64,000 nucleotides of DNA from positions 619,504 through 683,503 of the forward strand of contig JNVV01000008.1 in assembly GCA_000733355.1 (NCBI GenBank), read 5' to 3'. The notes below the pieces were generated by a model. That model was given only the letters and a program-made list of their open reading frames with translations, ran no database searches and was not told where the DNA came from. This document shows, in pieces, positions 34,143-44,270 of this stretch. Numbering within the stretch: position 1 is the first letter of the stretch; each line of letters starts with the position of its first letter. Both the position numbers and the translations under genes were made by a program. The stretch is from Falciphora oryzae (Eukaryota; Ascomycota; Sordariomycetes; Magnaporthales; Magnaporthaceae).

Positions 34143-35953
34143 ATGGACAGCGCGGCTTCTCCGCTCACCGTTGTGCGGGACTCGCAGGGCTGTATACCGC
34201 TCTCGAGGGTGATATCCGAGGGGGACAGCGTGGTCCTGCTGACGCCTGTCGTTGTGCCTCCTCGAGACCGAGATCAACCTCCTCCCGGGTCCGTCTCGCA
34301 GGACCCCTTTGAAGCTTTCGCTCGGGCGCTTGTAAGGCAGTCGCCTAAGGCCCGGCTACACCATGTGCCCTATACGGCACAGGGCGGCATCGGCCAGACG
34401 CATTTTGAGATCATCAGGAGGGAAAACCCGAGGTTGCTCATATTCTTCATCTCAGGCCCGCCATTATCGAATCAGCCGTCCCAGGTCGGCATGGCGAAGA
34501 AGCTGCGGGACGGAACTGGCGGCCGGCTGCTGATAGTGCTGGCCTGCTGCAGCGTCAGCGAGCTCGAGGGGCTGGAAGTGGGCTTCCCAACCATCATCCA
34601 GACGTCGGGCTTCTCGCCCGCCGACCTCGAGGCCGCCGTCGGCCTGCTCTACAAGCCGAGTAGCAACCTGCTGCAGAACCTCGTCCTGGCCCCACAGGAA
34701 TGGGCGGTCGAGAACTTTTCCCTTCAGCGCGATATGGAGGATGTGCACGGGCTGTGGTGCCAGTCGGCGCCCAAGGACTTTGCAGGCCTGTCCCGGTACC
34801 GGCTGCAGACGCTGCTGGTGCGGGACGGCTACGCCAAGCACTACGTGGCGCGCGAGCCCGAGTCGGGCCGCATGGTCGGCTTCTGCGCTACCTACACGAC
34901 CTACGCTGACAGCAACGGGGAGCGCCTCGTCGGCTCGCTCGCCGCCGTCGTGGTCAGGTCCGAGTACCGCCGCCGCGGGATCGGCCTGTCCCTACACGAC
35001 CACGCGCTCCGCCAGCTCCGGCGCACCCGCGGCGTCTTCCGCCTGCAGCTCGGCACCACCTTCCCGCGGCTGCTGTTCGGCCTACCCATGGCCAGCCCCT
35101 CCGAGGGCTGGTTCCGCCGCCGGGGATGGGAGCTGTCGCTCCCGCACGTCCCCGGCTGGGGCCAGGAGGTCTGCGACTGGCTGCTCCGGTTCGCCGACTA
35201 CCCTGAGCGCTACAGCATCCCTTCCTCTTCAGGTTCCGCAACGGCCCTCGCGTTCCGCCCCTGCGAGCCGCGCGAGTTCGAGCAGGTCCTGGAGCTTGTG
35301 GACGCCGAGTCAGCGCGCAACGACAACATGGGCTGGTGCGACCAGTACCGGCCGCTGATGGACACCTTTTTCGTGCGGGACGTCATGGTGGGCGTGGCGG
35401 GGGACGAGGTCGTCGCGTGCGCCCTCACGTACGTGCCCGGGTCCGAGAACCCGGCCGGCAGGGACCTGCCCTGGGCCGGGTCCATCGGGGACGATATCGG
35501 CGGCGTTACGTGCATATGCATTGCAGGTAGGCTTTCCACCTCGGCCCCGACGCTTTACATTGAAACGAGCTGACATTAGGCAAATGATAAGATGGAAGTC
35601 TTGCCACAACCACATCACGAGACCTCGTCATGGTCCGCCTGCTCGACACCTGCGTGAGGAGCCTGCAGGAACAGGGCATGCAGGGCATGTTCCTCGACGC
35701 CGCCAGAGGCGGTGACGAGGGATTCCTGGTCATGGGTAAGCTGCTCGCTTTCTTTGATTCCCCCCTTTCCCGCCTTTTTGATGCTTGGGTGTCGTCAGCA
35801 CATACCACTCCTCCTTTACCACCTACTTCCAAAGGTTGTGTTACACGAAGAAAAAAAGAAAAAAAAAAGACTGACTTCGTCCTGGGGGCGTGTGCAGGAT
35901 TCCGCAAATGGGCACGATACCACGATTCCTGGCGACCGGTGACTACAAGTTGA
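34143..35953 (+). CDS. GH3 C-terminal domain + GNAT acetyltransferase, lacking the GH3 catalytic barrel (3 exons)
   Basis: Fungi have a bacterial-type fusion of a GH3 beta-N-acetylhexosaminidase with a GNAT acetyltransferase. This gene matches only the downstream part. Exons 34143-35526, 35622-35735 and 35898-35953 give 517 aa. Residues 1-180 fit the GH3 C-terminal domain (VVRDSQGCIPLSR, VVLLTPVVVPP, LLIFFISGPP, DLEAAVGLLYKPS). From about 215 two GNAT-like units follow: RLVGSLAAVVVRSEYRRRGI with the acetyl-CoA loop R-R-R-G-I-G, then LAFRPCEPREFEQVLELVD and TCICIADLVMVRLLDTCV across an intron. The end is GFRKWARYHDSW. No (beta/alpha)8 barrel with the KHFPGHG-type motif is encoded upstream in any frame I read. 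Either the barrel was lost, or this is a specialised acetyltransferase; hydrolase activity is not expected. Confidence 0.75.
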
Positions 35954-37065
35954 GCGCTGGGGGTGGCGTCACTTTGGCATTCTTGGCCACCGCCGCACAG
36001 CTGGTCACGCGCCGTGTGCGGTCAAAAATAAAGGGGATCCAACCGCAGAGCAGGGACGTTTAGATCTCGCACTTCATTTCGGAACAGCCGTTGGCAACTG
36101 GATGCCTAGGCTCTTTGATATTATGATACTATAGCTTCCACAGCCCGGCATGTAAAACTAGATCGTTGGTAGGTATAGAACAGTCTGGCGGTGTGGCTAC
36201 CAAAGGACCAAACATAAATGATAAAAAGAGTCACTCCAGGCACAAGGCTGAGCGTCGTTCACTTTTGATCTGTCTCCCCTCCATTACACAAAACATTCGG
36301 TGTCCGAACAATGGTATCAAGCGACATGTGTGCATGCATGGCACTTCTGGCGATTAAAGAAGCCTCGAGATCTTACCTTTCCCATCAAAATTGCGTAGCA
36401 GCCCAGGACAATCGACACCCCCTGGCTAGGGTACCTTTCCCAACCTGTTCTAGTTCCTATAAGCGTGCTGTTTCCCGGTGCTGAGCACGAGGGCCATGCA
36501 TACTAGTTTATTTACTGGAGGGAGGGGGAGGTCATGTCAGACTCCTCTTTCCTCCGGCAGATGTGCGTCGATCGATGACGGCCCACCACCTTCGGGTGAA
36601 GGCATATCCAAATGGGGCGAACCGTAAAAAAAAAAAAAAAAGCGCTTGGTATAGACGCCGATGGAGAAGCAAAGGAGGACATGTGGCAATAGGTTTGCGC
36701 TTGCAATGCCGGTGGCGATGTGACAATCAGAACTCTTTGTCCCCGGATACCATCACACCAAAGAAGGTGGTGACACCCCGACTAGCGGCATTACTAGAAT
36801 ACAAGGCTTAGCTGGGCACCCAAGGGCAATAGCCGAGATGGGAAGTCGTCACATCCCGCATATCCGCCTCGAAAATTCGGCGGTAAACCAAAGGCCCCGC
36901 GTCTGGTAACGGACCACTGTCCGACGCAAAATCGCGTCATACAAACGGCGGGGCAGCGGCAAACCGAGCAAGGGGATGTTGGGGTGGGTTATTTCGACTG
37001 CTCATTCAGCCGCGGTATGATGGACGGGCGGTGGGCGGTACGACACGAGGGAAAACACCACATCG

Positions 37066-37097
<32 letters not shown>

Positions 37098-38332
37098 CTT
37101 GGCCGCTTTTGCGCTTACAAACCCTGCTTTTCTCTCTCTTCCTGCCTCGGTTGAAGTGTTTGTATTCGCCCTTGTGGCATCATGGACTGGCGGTGCGCCC
37201 TTCGGGGACCAGACGACATGCGACTGCGCCGCAACCACGCATCTGGCGCGCGTGTGTTGTGCGACCCGAGATTTTTACCTCTACCACCCCCCCGATGGAC
37301 ATGAACTCCACCCACCAACTTTACCCTCTAAGTATTTGCCACGCATGCCTACCTGCGCGGACCTTTGACGAGAACGCAAGCGGCTTGTGGGGGTTATTTG
37401 AAAACCAAGGTGGGATAGATATGGAGGAGAAAGAGAAATGGAGAGTGAAAAGGGAAAGGTAGATGTTGGCGGCTAATCCACTCTGGCACAATTTCTGGAC
37501 CACCCGGCAATTTACACGCCCGCGCTTGTTAGCCTCGATCGTCGGTGCCACCACGCGCATACGAAAACGAAAAAGAACAATGTATGCCGGCGGCGCGAGT
37601 CGAGATACTACGGCGAGGTGGGGGAGCAGAACGGGGAAAGGCGGGAAGCAAAAACAGAAGTTCAAAGAAGGGGGAGGAGAAGAAGAAGAAATCAAAGAGA
37701 AAAACGCACGATCTAACGCATGGGTACCAAAGCGCGTGCGACGTCAAAAAAGTGTAACAACAAATAAACAAGGCGTCGCATTTTTCGATCGGACGCACGC
37801 AACACACGAGCAAGGGGCTCTCATGATAGGGCAAAACATGGTGCCATGCCATAAAGAAAGAGTGAGGGGTGTCGGCTGCCGAGGCGAGGTGGCCTGGGCT
37901 GCGCTGCATGTAGAGTAAAAAAAAGGACCATGCATTTGATTTGGGTGCATGTATGTTTTCCTGTCGTGTAACCACCAAACCCTCCCTATTTGCCCTCAAC
38001 CGCCACCACCATCCACCAAGGATCCTCGTGGGTCGTATCGCCGCTGTGCGCATTTTGCGTAAAACAATTTCGTTTGCGGCTCTTCGAGAGATGGGCGCTA
38101 ATTACGGGCTGTCAACAAGAGCCATGCGTGGTACCGAGGTTTGCAGCATATACGAGGAACCGCATCTGTCTGTTGAATATGTGCTCATATAAATGTGGTT
38201 TGTGGGTTCAGTGTGTTTCCCCACGGCCTGACGATAGAAAAACAATGGATATCGTGTGTACCGCGAAATGCAGATCCGCCTCCAAAACCCCAATGATTAT
38301 TAAACAAGAAACGCACTACTCGGAACTTGGTT
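35954..38332. other. Convergent 2.4 kb gap
   Basis: Lies between the 3' ends of two converging genes, with no supported gene. It contains a (GT)n microsatellite at 37066-37091 and an A run near 36627-36641. Confidence 0.45.
37066..37091. repeat. (GT)n microsatellite
   Basis: Thirteen GT units in non-coding DNA. Confidence 0.85.
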
Positions 38333-40180
38333 TCAACGCGGGTAATATGGATGGCCGGAACCTGGCAGCTCTTGAGACATGGGATGGCCGCACAGCTCCG
38401 CCGTCGGGGCCTGTATCTCATGGAAACGGCTACCGCCATGGACCTCGTAGTAAGGAACAGCCGTGTACTTCTCCGGGCCGGCAGACAACTCGGGAGCGTT
38501 GATATCGGGAGTGTTCAGCTCGGCGGTGGTCGGATATGCCGAAGTATTGGGATACTCTTGACCGCTGTGGTACCCTTGAGCAGTCGGCCAGTAGGGAGGG
38601 TTCGCCATCTCTCGCCGACCTCGCCGGCGCCGCAGGAAGAACAAGGCGAGCAGACCCGCGATTATGAGCGCGCCCGCGACGGCCCCAATCGCGATACCGG
38701 CGGTCGCGCCGGTCGACAGCCCGGACGCTGGTGCGGCTTGGTCGGTAGTGGAGCCGGAGTAGCCACCCTCGGTACCGGGTGTGTTGGGCTGGGCGGGCGG
38801 ACTTGGCGGCGGCTCTGTCGAGAACAGACCCTTGACCGCGTCGCTGGACCAGGAGACGGCCTTCTGTCCGCCCTGTGCGTACCAGTCCTTGACTATCTGC
38901 GGCGTGCGGTACGCCGGGCGGTCCCCATCGAAGCCGTCCTTCCACCGGGGCTCCGTCATGTCGTACACGCCCAGAGCCTGCTTCCAGGGGTCGGGCTCGG
39001 TCAGCGACTTGGGGAAGCCCACGCTGCACGCGGCGCCGCCGACCGAGATCATCTGGCGGCCGTCGGCTGCGCAGGCGTGGTCGCACCGCGAGCTCGACAG
39101 CGCCGACTGGGGCGCCTTGAAGAATACGAAGCCCGGCAGGGACAATATGTACAGGTCGTCCCACGTCGTCTGCGGGTCCGACTGCTGGCCGCCGTAGAAG
39201 AAGATCTCATACGTGCCGTTGTCGCCGGCCGCGCCGACGTGGCAGAAGCGGTCCCGGCCCGTGGGGCGGCTGCCCGTCGTGGCCTGCCAGTGCCACCTGG
39301 CCTGCCAGTGCCACCTGGCCTGCACCGGGTCGTAGATGGAGAGGTTCGAGAAGGAGAACTGCGGGGAGCCAAAGTCCATGCCGTCGAAGAGCACGAGCAG
39401 GCCGCTCGAGTCGGCCTTGGGGCCGAACGGGACGTTCTGGGCGCGCGACTCGATGGCCATGCCCCTGTTCTTGAGACCTTCGGTCGAGAGGTTTTTAAAT
39501 GCGGTTGTTTCCATGTCGAGGGTGACCATGCCCGGAATTCCGATCCTACCTGAGCCAGTCGTGTCGGTGGCCTTATCGAGCCAGCCGGAGACACAGTATC
39601 CAACGCGGTTCGCTCCCCATGCCGACGCGCAGGCTGCGGGCTTTACAAGCGCGCCAAAACCTACAGCATCGGGAACCGCAACCTGAGACCAGGAACCTCC
39701 ACCCACGTCGTCGGCGGCGAACCTCCACAGCTCGTTCGGGGGAGGGGTTGCGCCATAAACCATCGAGCCGGCCCATTGGTAAAAGGATTTGGTCGAAGGG
39801 TCGGGCCAGAACCCCGTCTTTACGAGCTTAGGGACGCCCGCCCGCGATGTCTCTGTCCACTTGGCCGTTGAGTTTGTCCATGATGACTTGAAGCTCAGGG
39901 AGAGGGTCGAGTTCACTTGTGGCCGTTAGTCGCCAGGCTAGTAGTTGAGTCCGAGGCATGACGAACCTTGGGTGGACGGTGGGTCTCGCAGCTTGCCGTC
40001 GATAAGCCGTGAAACCTCGCCTCCGTCAACATATAGGTAGTCACCAAGGACAGTAGCTTTGCGGCGTTTGTACTGTTAGACCGGAGACTCGGCGGACGGC
40101 AACACGAAATACATGCTACACAACGCAGGCTCACCAGAAGGGAGGGCCCAGCGTAGGAACCCCGGAAACGGTTCTGTCAT
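38333..40180 (-). CDS. Kelch-repeat single-pass membrane protein (3 exons)
   Basis: Fungal cell-surface-type kelch protein. Exons 40180-40135, 40056-39967 and 39915-38333 give 572 aa. The ectodomain has kelch-like beta-propeller blades (ATVLGDYLYVDGGEV, GSMVYGATPP, GLLVLFDGMD, YEIFFYGGQQSD). Then come a Pro/Thr/Ser-rich stalk and one transmembrane helix near residue 455-480 (TAGIAIGAVAGALIIAGLLA). A basic stop-transfer (FFLRRRRGRREM) and a Tyr/Pro-rich cytosolic tail ending GSGHPYYPR complete it. An exact 18-nt tandem duplication (39283-39300 and 39301-39318) doubles QARWHW. The modelled N terminus (MTEPFPGFLRW) has no hydrophobic signal peptide, which is odd for a protein with an external propeller. 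Either a 5' exon is missing from the model or the topology differs. Exons 2-3 are firm, exon 1 less so. Confidence 0.8.
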
Positions 40181-41274
40181 GGTGGCTGAAAGAGCGCTTG
40201 CTCGCTGGAGACGGATAGACGGCAGCAGGACGGAGGGGGAAGGGAGAAAGACGAAATCAAGAGGGCATCGGTTCTGGCGCGAGATTTGAGCCCTGGCAAA
40301 AGGAAGAAAACACACGGCCAGCCTGACCTGTGCAAGCCTGCAAGGTGCGGCTCTCGAGAGTGAAAACTCCGGGCCGTGGCCAAGAGAAATGCCCAGATAC
40401 AGCGGGCCCTGGAGGATCCCCCAGCTAATTTAACCTTCAAGCATCAACAGATCACTAAAAGCGGCCCCCATCAGAGCCCCTGTTTGGTGTTGTATAACCG
40501 CCAGTGGGATTGAGCGGATAACGGATAACCGCGACACCCGGACTTGGCGGTCGGCTCATGGCAAGCGCTTGCGGAGTGCCTGAATCCTGCCGCTTGGCCA
40601 GGAGACGGCTGCGGTGCACTTGGCCGCTCCAAGCCTCACCGCGCCGTAGAATACTGGATATGATGGTGGATCTGATAGGGATCGGCTCCTTGGCCACAGC
40701 AAGTTGAGCAACATGGAACCAACAACTGCCAAGCAGGGAAGCTGATGGCGTGGAGATCTTCTTGCAGAACGCAATCAACCTCACAAATCGTCGTAATAGC
40801 CACTGTATTGAAGGCTCATGCTTTGGCCCCATGCGACGAGGGTACCTAGCCGGGCCGCAGGTTGTAAAGGAAATAGGGCTGTCGTTGTCGCGATAATGTT
40901 GGCGAATGGCGGGGAGTGGTCTGAGCTGAAACGAAGATCGCCCGCTGCGGCCTCATCGATCCAGCCGCAAGTGGTGGGTCCGGGGCAGCTCGAGTGGGTC
41001 CGCGGCTCGGAAATTCTCTTCGTGAAATTCACCGCGCATCAACCGCAGCAAAAGCCGTCGAGCCCAAAGCGAAGCTACCCCCACGAACCGACGCCAGAGC
41101 GCATATCGAACGCGATTGGACCTAGTCAAGGTCGTAGGAACCAGTTTTTGTCATGGGGCTGAGGCAATAGGTGCGTCGCCTGGCTCCCAATGGCCCTGCC
41201 AAATCCCCCCGCCCCCTCCCTAACTGCACGATGGCTAACACGAGCATGTGTCCAGCGCGCCACCAGCCCAAAAA
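40181..41274. promoter_or_regulatory. Divergent promoter region, kelch gene / mS41
   Basis: 1.1 kb between divergent genes. The right end contains the presumed 5' UTR intron of the mS41 gene (see separate entry). No coding exon is supported. Confidence 0.4.
41171..41255 (+). other. Probable 5' UTR intron of the mS41 gene
   Basis: 85 bp bounded by GTGCGT and TCCAG, with a GCTAAC branch site at 41234-41239. The acceptor lies 19 bp before the mS41 start codon. Removing it would also remove an upstream ATG at 41231. This is seen in sequence only; splicing is inferred. Confidence 0.55.
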
Positions 41275-42027
41275 ATGCCCCCATTGAAGCTATCCCCCCT
41301 CCTCTCGGGCCTCTCGCGAAGTCTACGAGCCATGGCAACACCGCTACCAGCCGCAGCCGCCGCCGCGAGCCCGATCCACAGCCAGACCCGATGGGCGCAC
41401 TCGACTAAGGCCAGCGCCGCCCCCAGCATCCCGGCGCCGATCCCGCTGGTGCCCGACGTGGCGACGTTCCTCAAGGTCATCGGGCGCGGCCTGAGCCAGC
41501 ACGCGTCCAAGATCCCGACCTGGGAGGCCCTCTTCACCCTGACGTCGGACCAGCTGCGCGAGCTCGGCATCGAGCCGGCCCGCACGCGCCGCTACCTGAT
41601 CGAGTGGCGCCAAAAGTACCGCGAGGGCCGCTTCGGCGTCGGCGGCGACCTGCGCTTCGTGCGCGACGGCGCCGCCGACTTCAAGGTCCTGGACGTCGTC
41701 GAGCCGCAGCACGGCATCGTGCGCGGCCGCGTGGTGGTCAACGTCCCGCCCGACACCCCCGCCGACGTCGACGCCGCCGACCTGCCCGCCAGCAAGCGCG
41801 TGTCCGTCAGGGGCTTCAAGACCGTCGGCGTCCGCGGCATCTCGGGCCCCTTTGTGCTGCCGCTCAAGGGCCGCGGCGCCGGCGCCCGCCTGACCGTAAC
41901 CGAGGGCATGTGGGAGGACAAGCTGGGCCGCAAGATCGACGGCGGAGAGAGGCGGCGGGACGAGATCAGGTTCAAGAGGCGCGTTGCCGAGCGCAGGGCC
42001 GCGAGGGAGGCTGGCGGCGGCTACTAG
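41275..42027 (+). CDS. Mitochondrial ribosomal protein mS41 (IGR/FYV4 family)
   Basis: Small-subunit protein of the fungal mitochondrial ribosome. It has one coding exon of 250 aa. Residues 1-55 form a basic, Ala/Ser/Pro-rich presequence (MPPLKLSPLLSGLSRSLRAM) with no acidic residues at the start, as expected for matrix import. The IGR motif domain follows at about residues 60-115: FLKVIGRGLSQHASKIPTW, then LTSDQLRELGI and RTRRYLIEWRQKYREG. The C-terminal half is a less conserved extension that ends in an Arg-rich helix. I use the ATG at 41275. A frame extending to 41248 opens with GTG only and lies partly within the likely UTR intron. Confidence 0.9.
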   Translation: MPPLKLSPLLSGLSRSLRAMATPLPAAAAAASPIHSQTRWAHSTKASAAPSIPAPIPLVPDVATFLKVIGRGLSQHASKIPTWEALFTLTSDQLRELGIEPARTRRYLIEWRQKYREGRFGVGGDLRFVRDGAADFKVLDVVEPQHGIVRGRVVVNVPPDTPADVDAADLPASKRVSVRGFKTVGVRGISGPFVLPLKGRGAGARLTVTEGMWEDKLGRKIDGGERRRDEIRFKRRVAERRAAREAGGGY

Positions 42028-42509
42028 TGGCACGAATGTGTGAGGGAGGGGGCTTCGAACGCCGTGGACGGGGACACGGGTTGCCGCCGCTCCCACGAAT
42101 CACGCTGTATATCACCAACTCGTCAAAAGTTGTACAACAATATCCGCCCTGTTCTAAAGAATTTCGAGGTCTAGTCCAGATATGCCTCATTTATACATCT
42201 CGGCAAAACCGTCATTAAGGCAACCAACACACCTATCCGGCATCCCTGGTCCGGTGAGATGACTGGGCCAAAGCTGAATTACAAGCCGCCAGGGACTTTT
42301 CGGAGGGATCAGGCTGAAATCGTGCCCAGCCCTCTCAGATGCCTCATGACCTCCTTCCTAGCTCAGCATGGTCTTGATAGCATACGACGCGGCGCAGGCG
42401 GGGAGAAATACGGTGGGATGTATACGACCATGTGAATACCTCACGCCGGTACAAGAACAAAAACACATGAGGTGACATCGAGTTGAGACACGGGATAGCA
42501 GATCAGGAG
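42028..42509. other. Convergent 3' intergenic region
   Basis: 480 bp between converging genes. Only 3' UTR sequence is expected and nothing else was seen. Confidence 0.5.
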
Positions 42510-43757
42510 CTATAACCTAGACTTTGACGTCTTTTTGAGGACCAAACCACCGTCTTGCTCATCATAATCCCGCCCTTTAACCCAGCCCAACCATTGCCCG
42601 AGCAACCCCTCCCCACCATCTCCCGGTCGCAGCTGGGCGGCCTCGTAGCCTGAGCCCGGGACACCCTCACCCTGGCCCTGCACCGCCGGGTCTACGACAC
42701 CCTGATGCACGGCAAGCAGCGGCGTATCCCGCAAGCCAACCGGCGGCCGCTGGTCCCCCTCCCTCCTCCCCGGCCCCGCCGCCGCCGCCGCTTCCCCCTC
42801 CAGCTCTCCAAACCCCAGCACCGGCGTGCAGCACGCGTCCGTGCCGTCAAAGACCTCCTCCCAGCCCTTCCTGTCGCGCGTCCTAAATACCCTTTCAAAC
42901 TCCACCCTCATCTCGGGCCAGGCCTCCCTGTCCTGCTGCCTCGCCTCCCACCCCTTCCCTTCCAGCCCCAGGCCGCGCAGCAGCGCCGCGAAGAACTGCG
43001 GCTCCAGCGCGCCGACGGCGACGTACTTCCCCGGCTCGGCCGTCTCGTACGTGTCGTAGAAGGGGCAGCCCGAGTCGAGCAGGTTCTCGCCCCGCGACGC
43101 GCCGCCCAGGTGCGGGATCTTCAGGGCGAAGCGCGGGAAGGACGCCAGGTAGGCCGCGCCGTCGACCATGTTGGCCTCGACGACCTGGCCCCCGCGCTTC
43201 CCCTTTCCGTTTCCCGAACGTGCCGCGAGGGCCAGCAGGATACCCTGGAACAGCGCGGCGCCACCGCCCGCAAAGTCGGCGAGGATGTTCCACGGCGGCG
43301 TGGGCTTCTCGCCCGCGCGGCCGAGCAGGGACAGAACCCCCGACACGGCGAGGTAGTTGATGTCGTGGCCCGCCATGTCGGCGTAGCGGCCGTCGCGGCG
43401 GAAGCCCGCGATGCGCGCGTAGATCAGCCCTCCCTCCTCGATCTGGGGCCGCAGGTCACCGGGCCCCAGGCCCAGGCGCTCGAGCACGCCGGGCCGGAAC
43501 GGGTCGATCAGCACGTCGGCGTGGGCAGCCAGCTCGCGGATCAGGGACGCGCCGGCGGGGGACTTGAGGTCCACGGCGATGGAGGCCTTGCGGCGCGCGA
43601 GGAGGTCGGCTGTGACGGCAGGAAGAGAAGAGGAGGCGCGGTCGATGCGCAGGACAGAGGCGCCTGCGTCGGCGAGCATCATGCCCGCGAAGGGACCCGG
43701 GGCGAGGCCGGCGAACTCGAGGACCTTGAGGCCCGTGAGAGGGGGCGGGTTGGGCAT
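42510..43757 (-). CDS. Alpha-methylacyl-CoA racemase, class III CoA-transferase fold, with PTS1 tail
   Basis: Racemase that epimerises 2-methylacyl-CoA esters so that branched chains can enter peroxisomal beta-oxidation. It is a single exon of 415 aa. The N terminus LTGLKVLEFAGLAPGPFAGM is the family opening. Catalytic residues are in place: the His of AGHDINYLAVSGVL, the Asp of WNILADFAGGG and the Glu of VAVGALEPQFFAALL. The substrate-binding block GCPFYDTYETAEPGKY is present. The last three residues are Ser-Arg-Leu, a consensus type 1 peroxisomal targeting signal. The segment at about residues 315-375 is low-complexity (Gly/Ala/Glu) and less like the family than the rest. The final block, LLGQWLGW, keeps the usual family C-terminal helix. 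Confidence 0.92.
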   Translation of the reverse strand: MPNPPPLTGLKVLEFAGLAPGPFAGMMLADAGASVLRIDRASSSLPAVTADLLARRKASIAVDLKSPAGASLIRELAAHADVLIDPFRPGVLERLGLGPGDLRPQIEEGGLIYARIAGFRRDGRYADMAGHDINYLAVSGVLSLLGRAGEKPTPPWNILADFAGGGAALFQGILLALAARSGNGKGKRGGQVVEANMVDGAAYLASFPRFALKIPHLGGASRGENLLDSGCPFYDTYETAEPGKYVAVGALEPQFFAALLRGLGLEGKGWEARQQDREAWPEMRVEFERVFRTRDRKGWEEVFDGTDACCTPVLGFGELEGEAAAAAGPGRREGDQRPPVGLRDTPLLAVHQGVVDPAVQGQGEGVPGSGYEAAQLRPGDGGEGLLGQWLGWVKGRDYDEQDGGLVLKKTSKSRL

Positions 43758-44270
43758 TTTACGCGTGTATTCGGATGGTTGGTTTGATGTTTGTTTTCAA
43801 TGAATGTCGCGAACCACGAAGATCTGGACCATCCGAGAGCACGATTTCATATCGAGGAGGCAGAGCCGGACGGTTGAATCTTTCACTCATGGTATTTCAT
43901 CTCACGGGAGGCAGGCCTGATGTCAATGGTCAAGCCGAGGAACGTTTCCCAGAACGTTCGAAGGCTGGGGGTGAGTGGGGGTGGATCGCTAGCGCCCCCT
44001 TCCCCTGGAGAACCCCTGCTGCTTCAGTGAAGTGCGGGGAACCGAGGTTCGGTAATTATGGGGTAAATTCCAATTTGATGTTTCCTCACTCTGGCTTACA
44101 CCACCAAAGCCATCTCACTCGGAGCCATATCCCTCCGCAACTGGCCAATAACGCGCTCGCCATCCGGGGTCGTGAGCCAGGCGACCCTGTCCAGGGCATC
44201 GCCGGCCAGCTCGCAGCCCGGCAGCGTTCGCGAGCCTAGCCCACGCAACCATGCACCTCTCCCACCACTC
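43758..44270. promoter_or_regulatory. Racemase promoter side
   Basis: 510 bp upstream of the racemase start and downstream of the decayed regulator. No motif stands out. Confidence 0.35.

Noticed and set aside
42705..43787. 360-codon plus-strand frame
   Set aside because: Antisense shadow of the racemase gene, caused by high GC at third positions.
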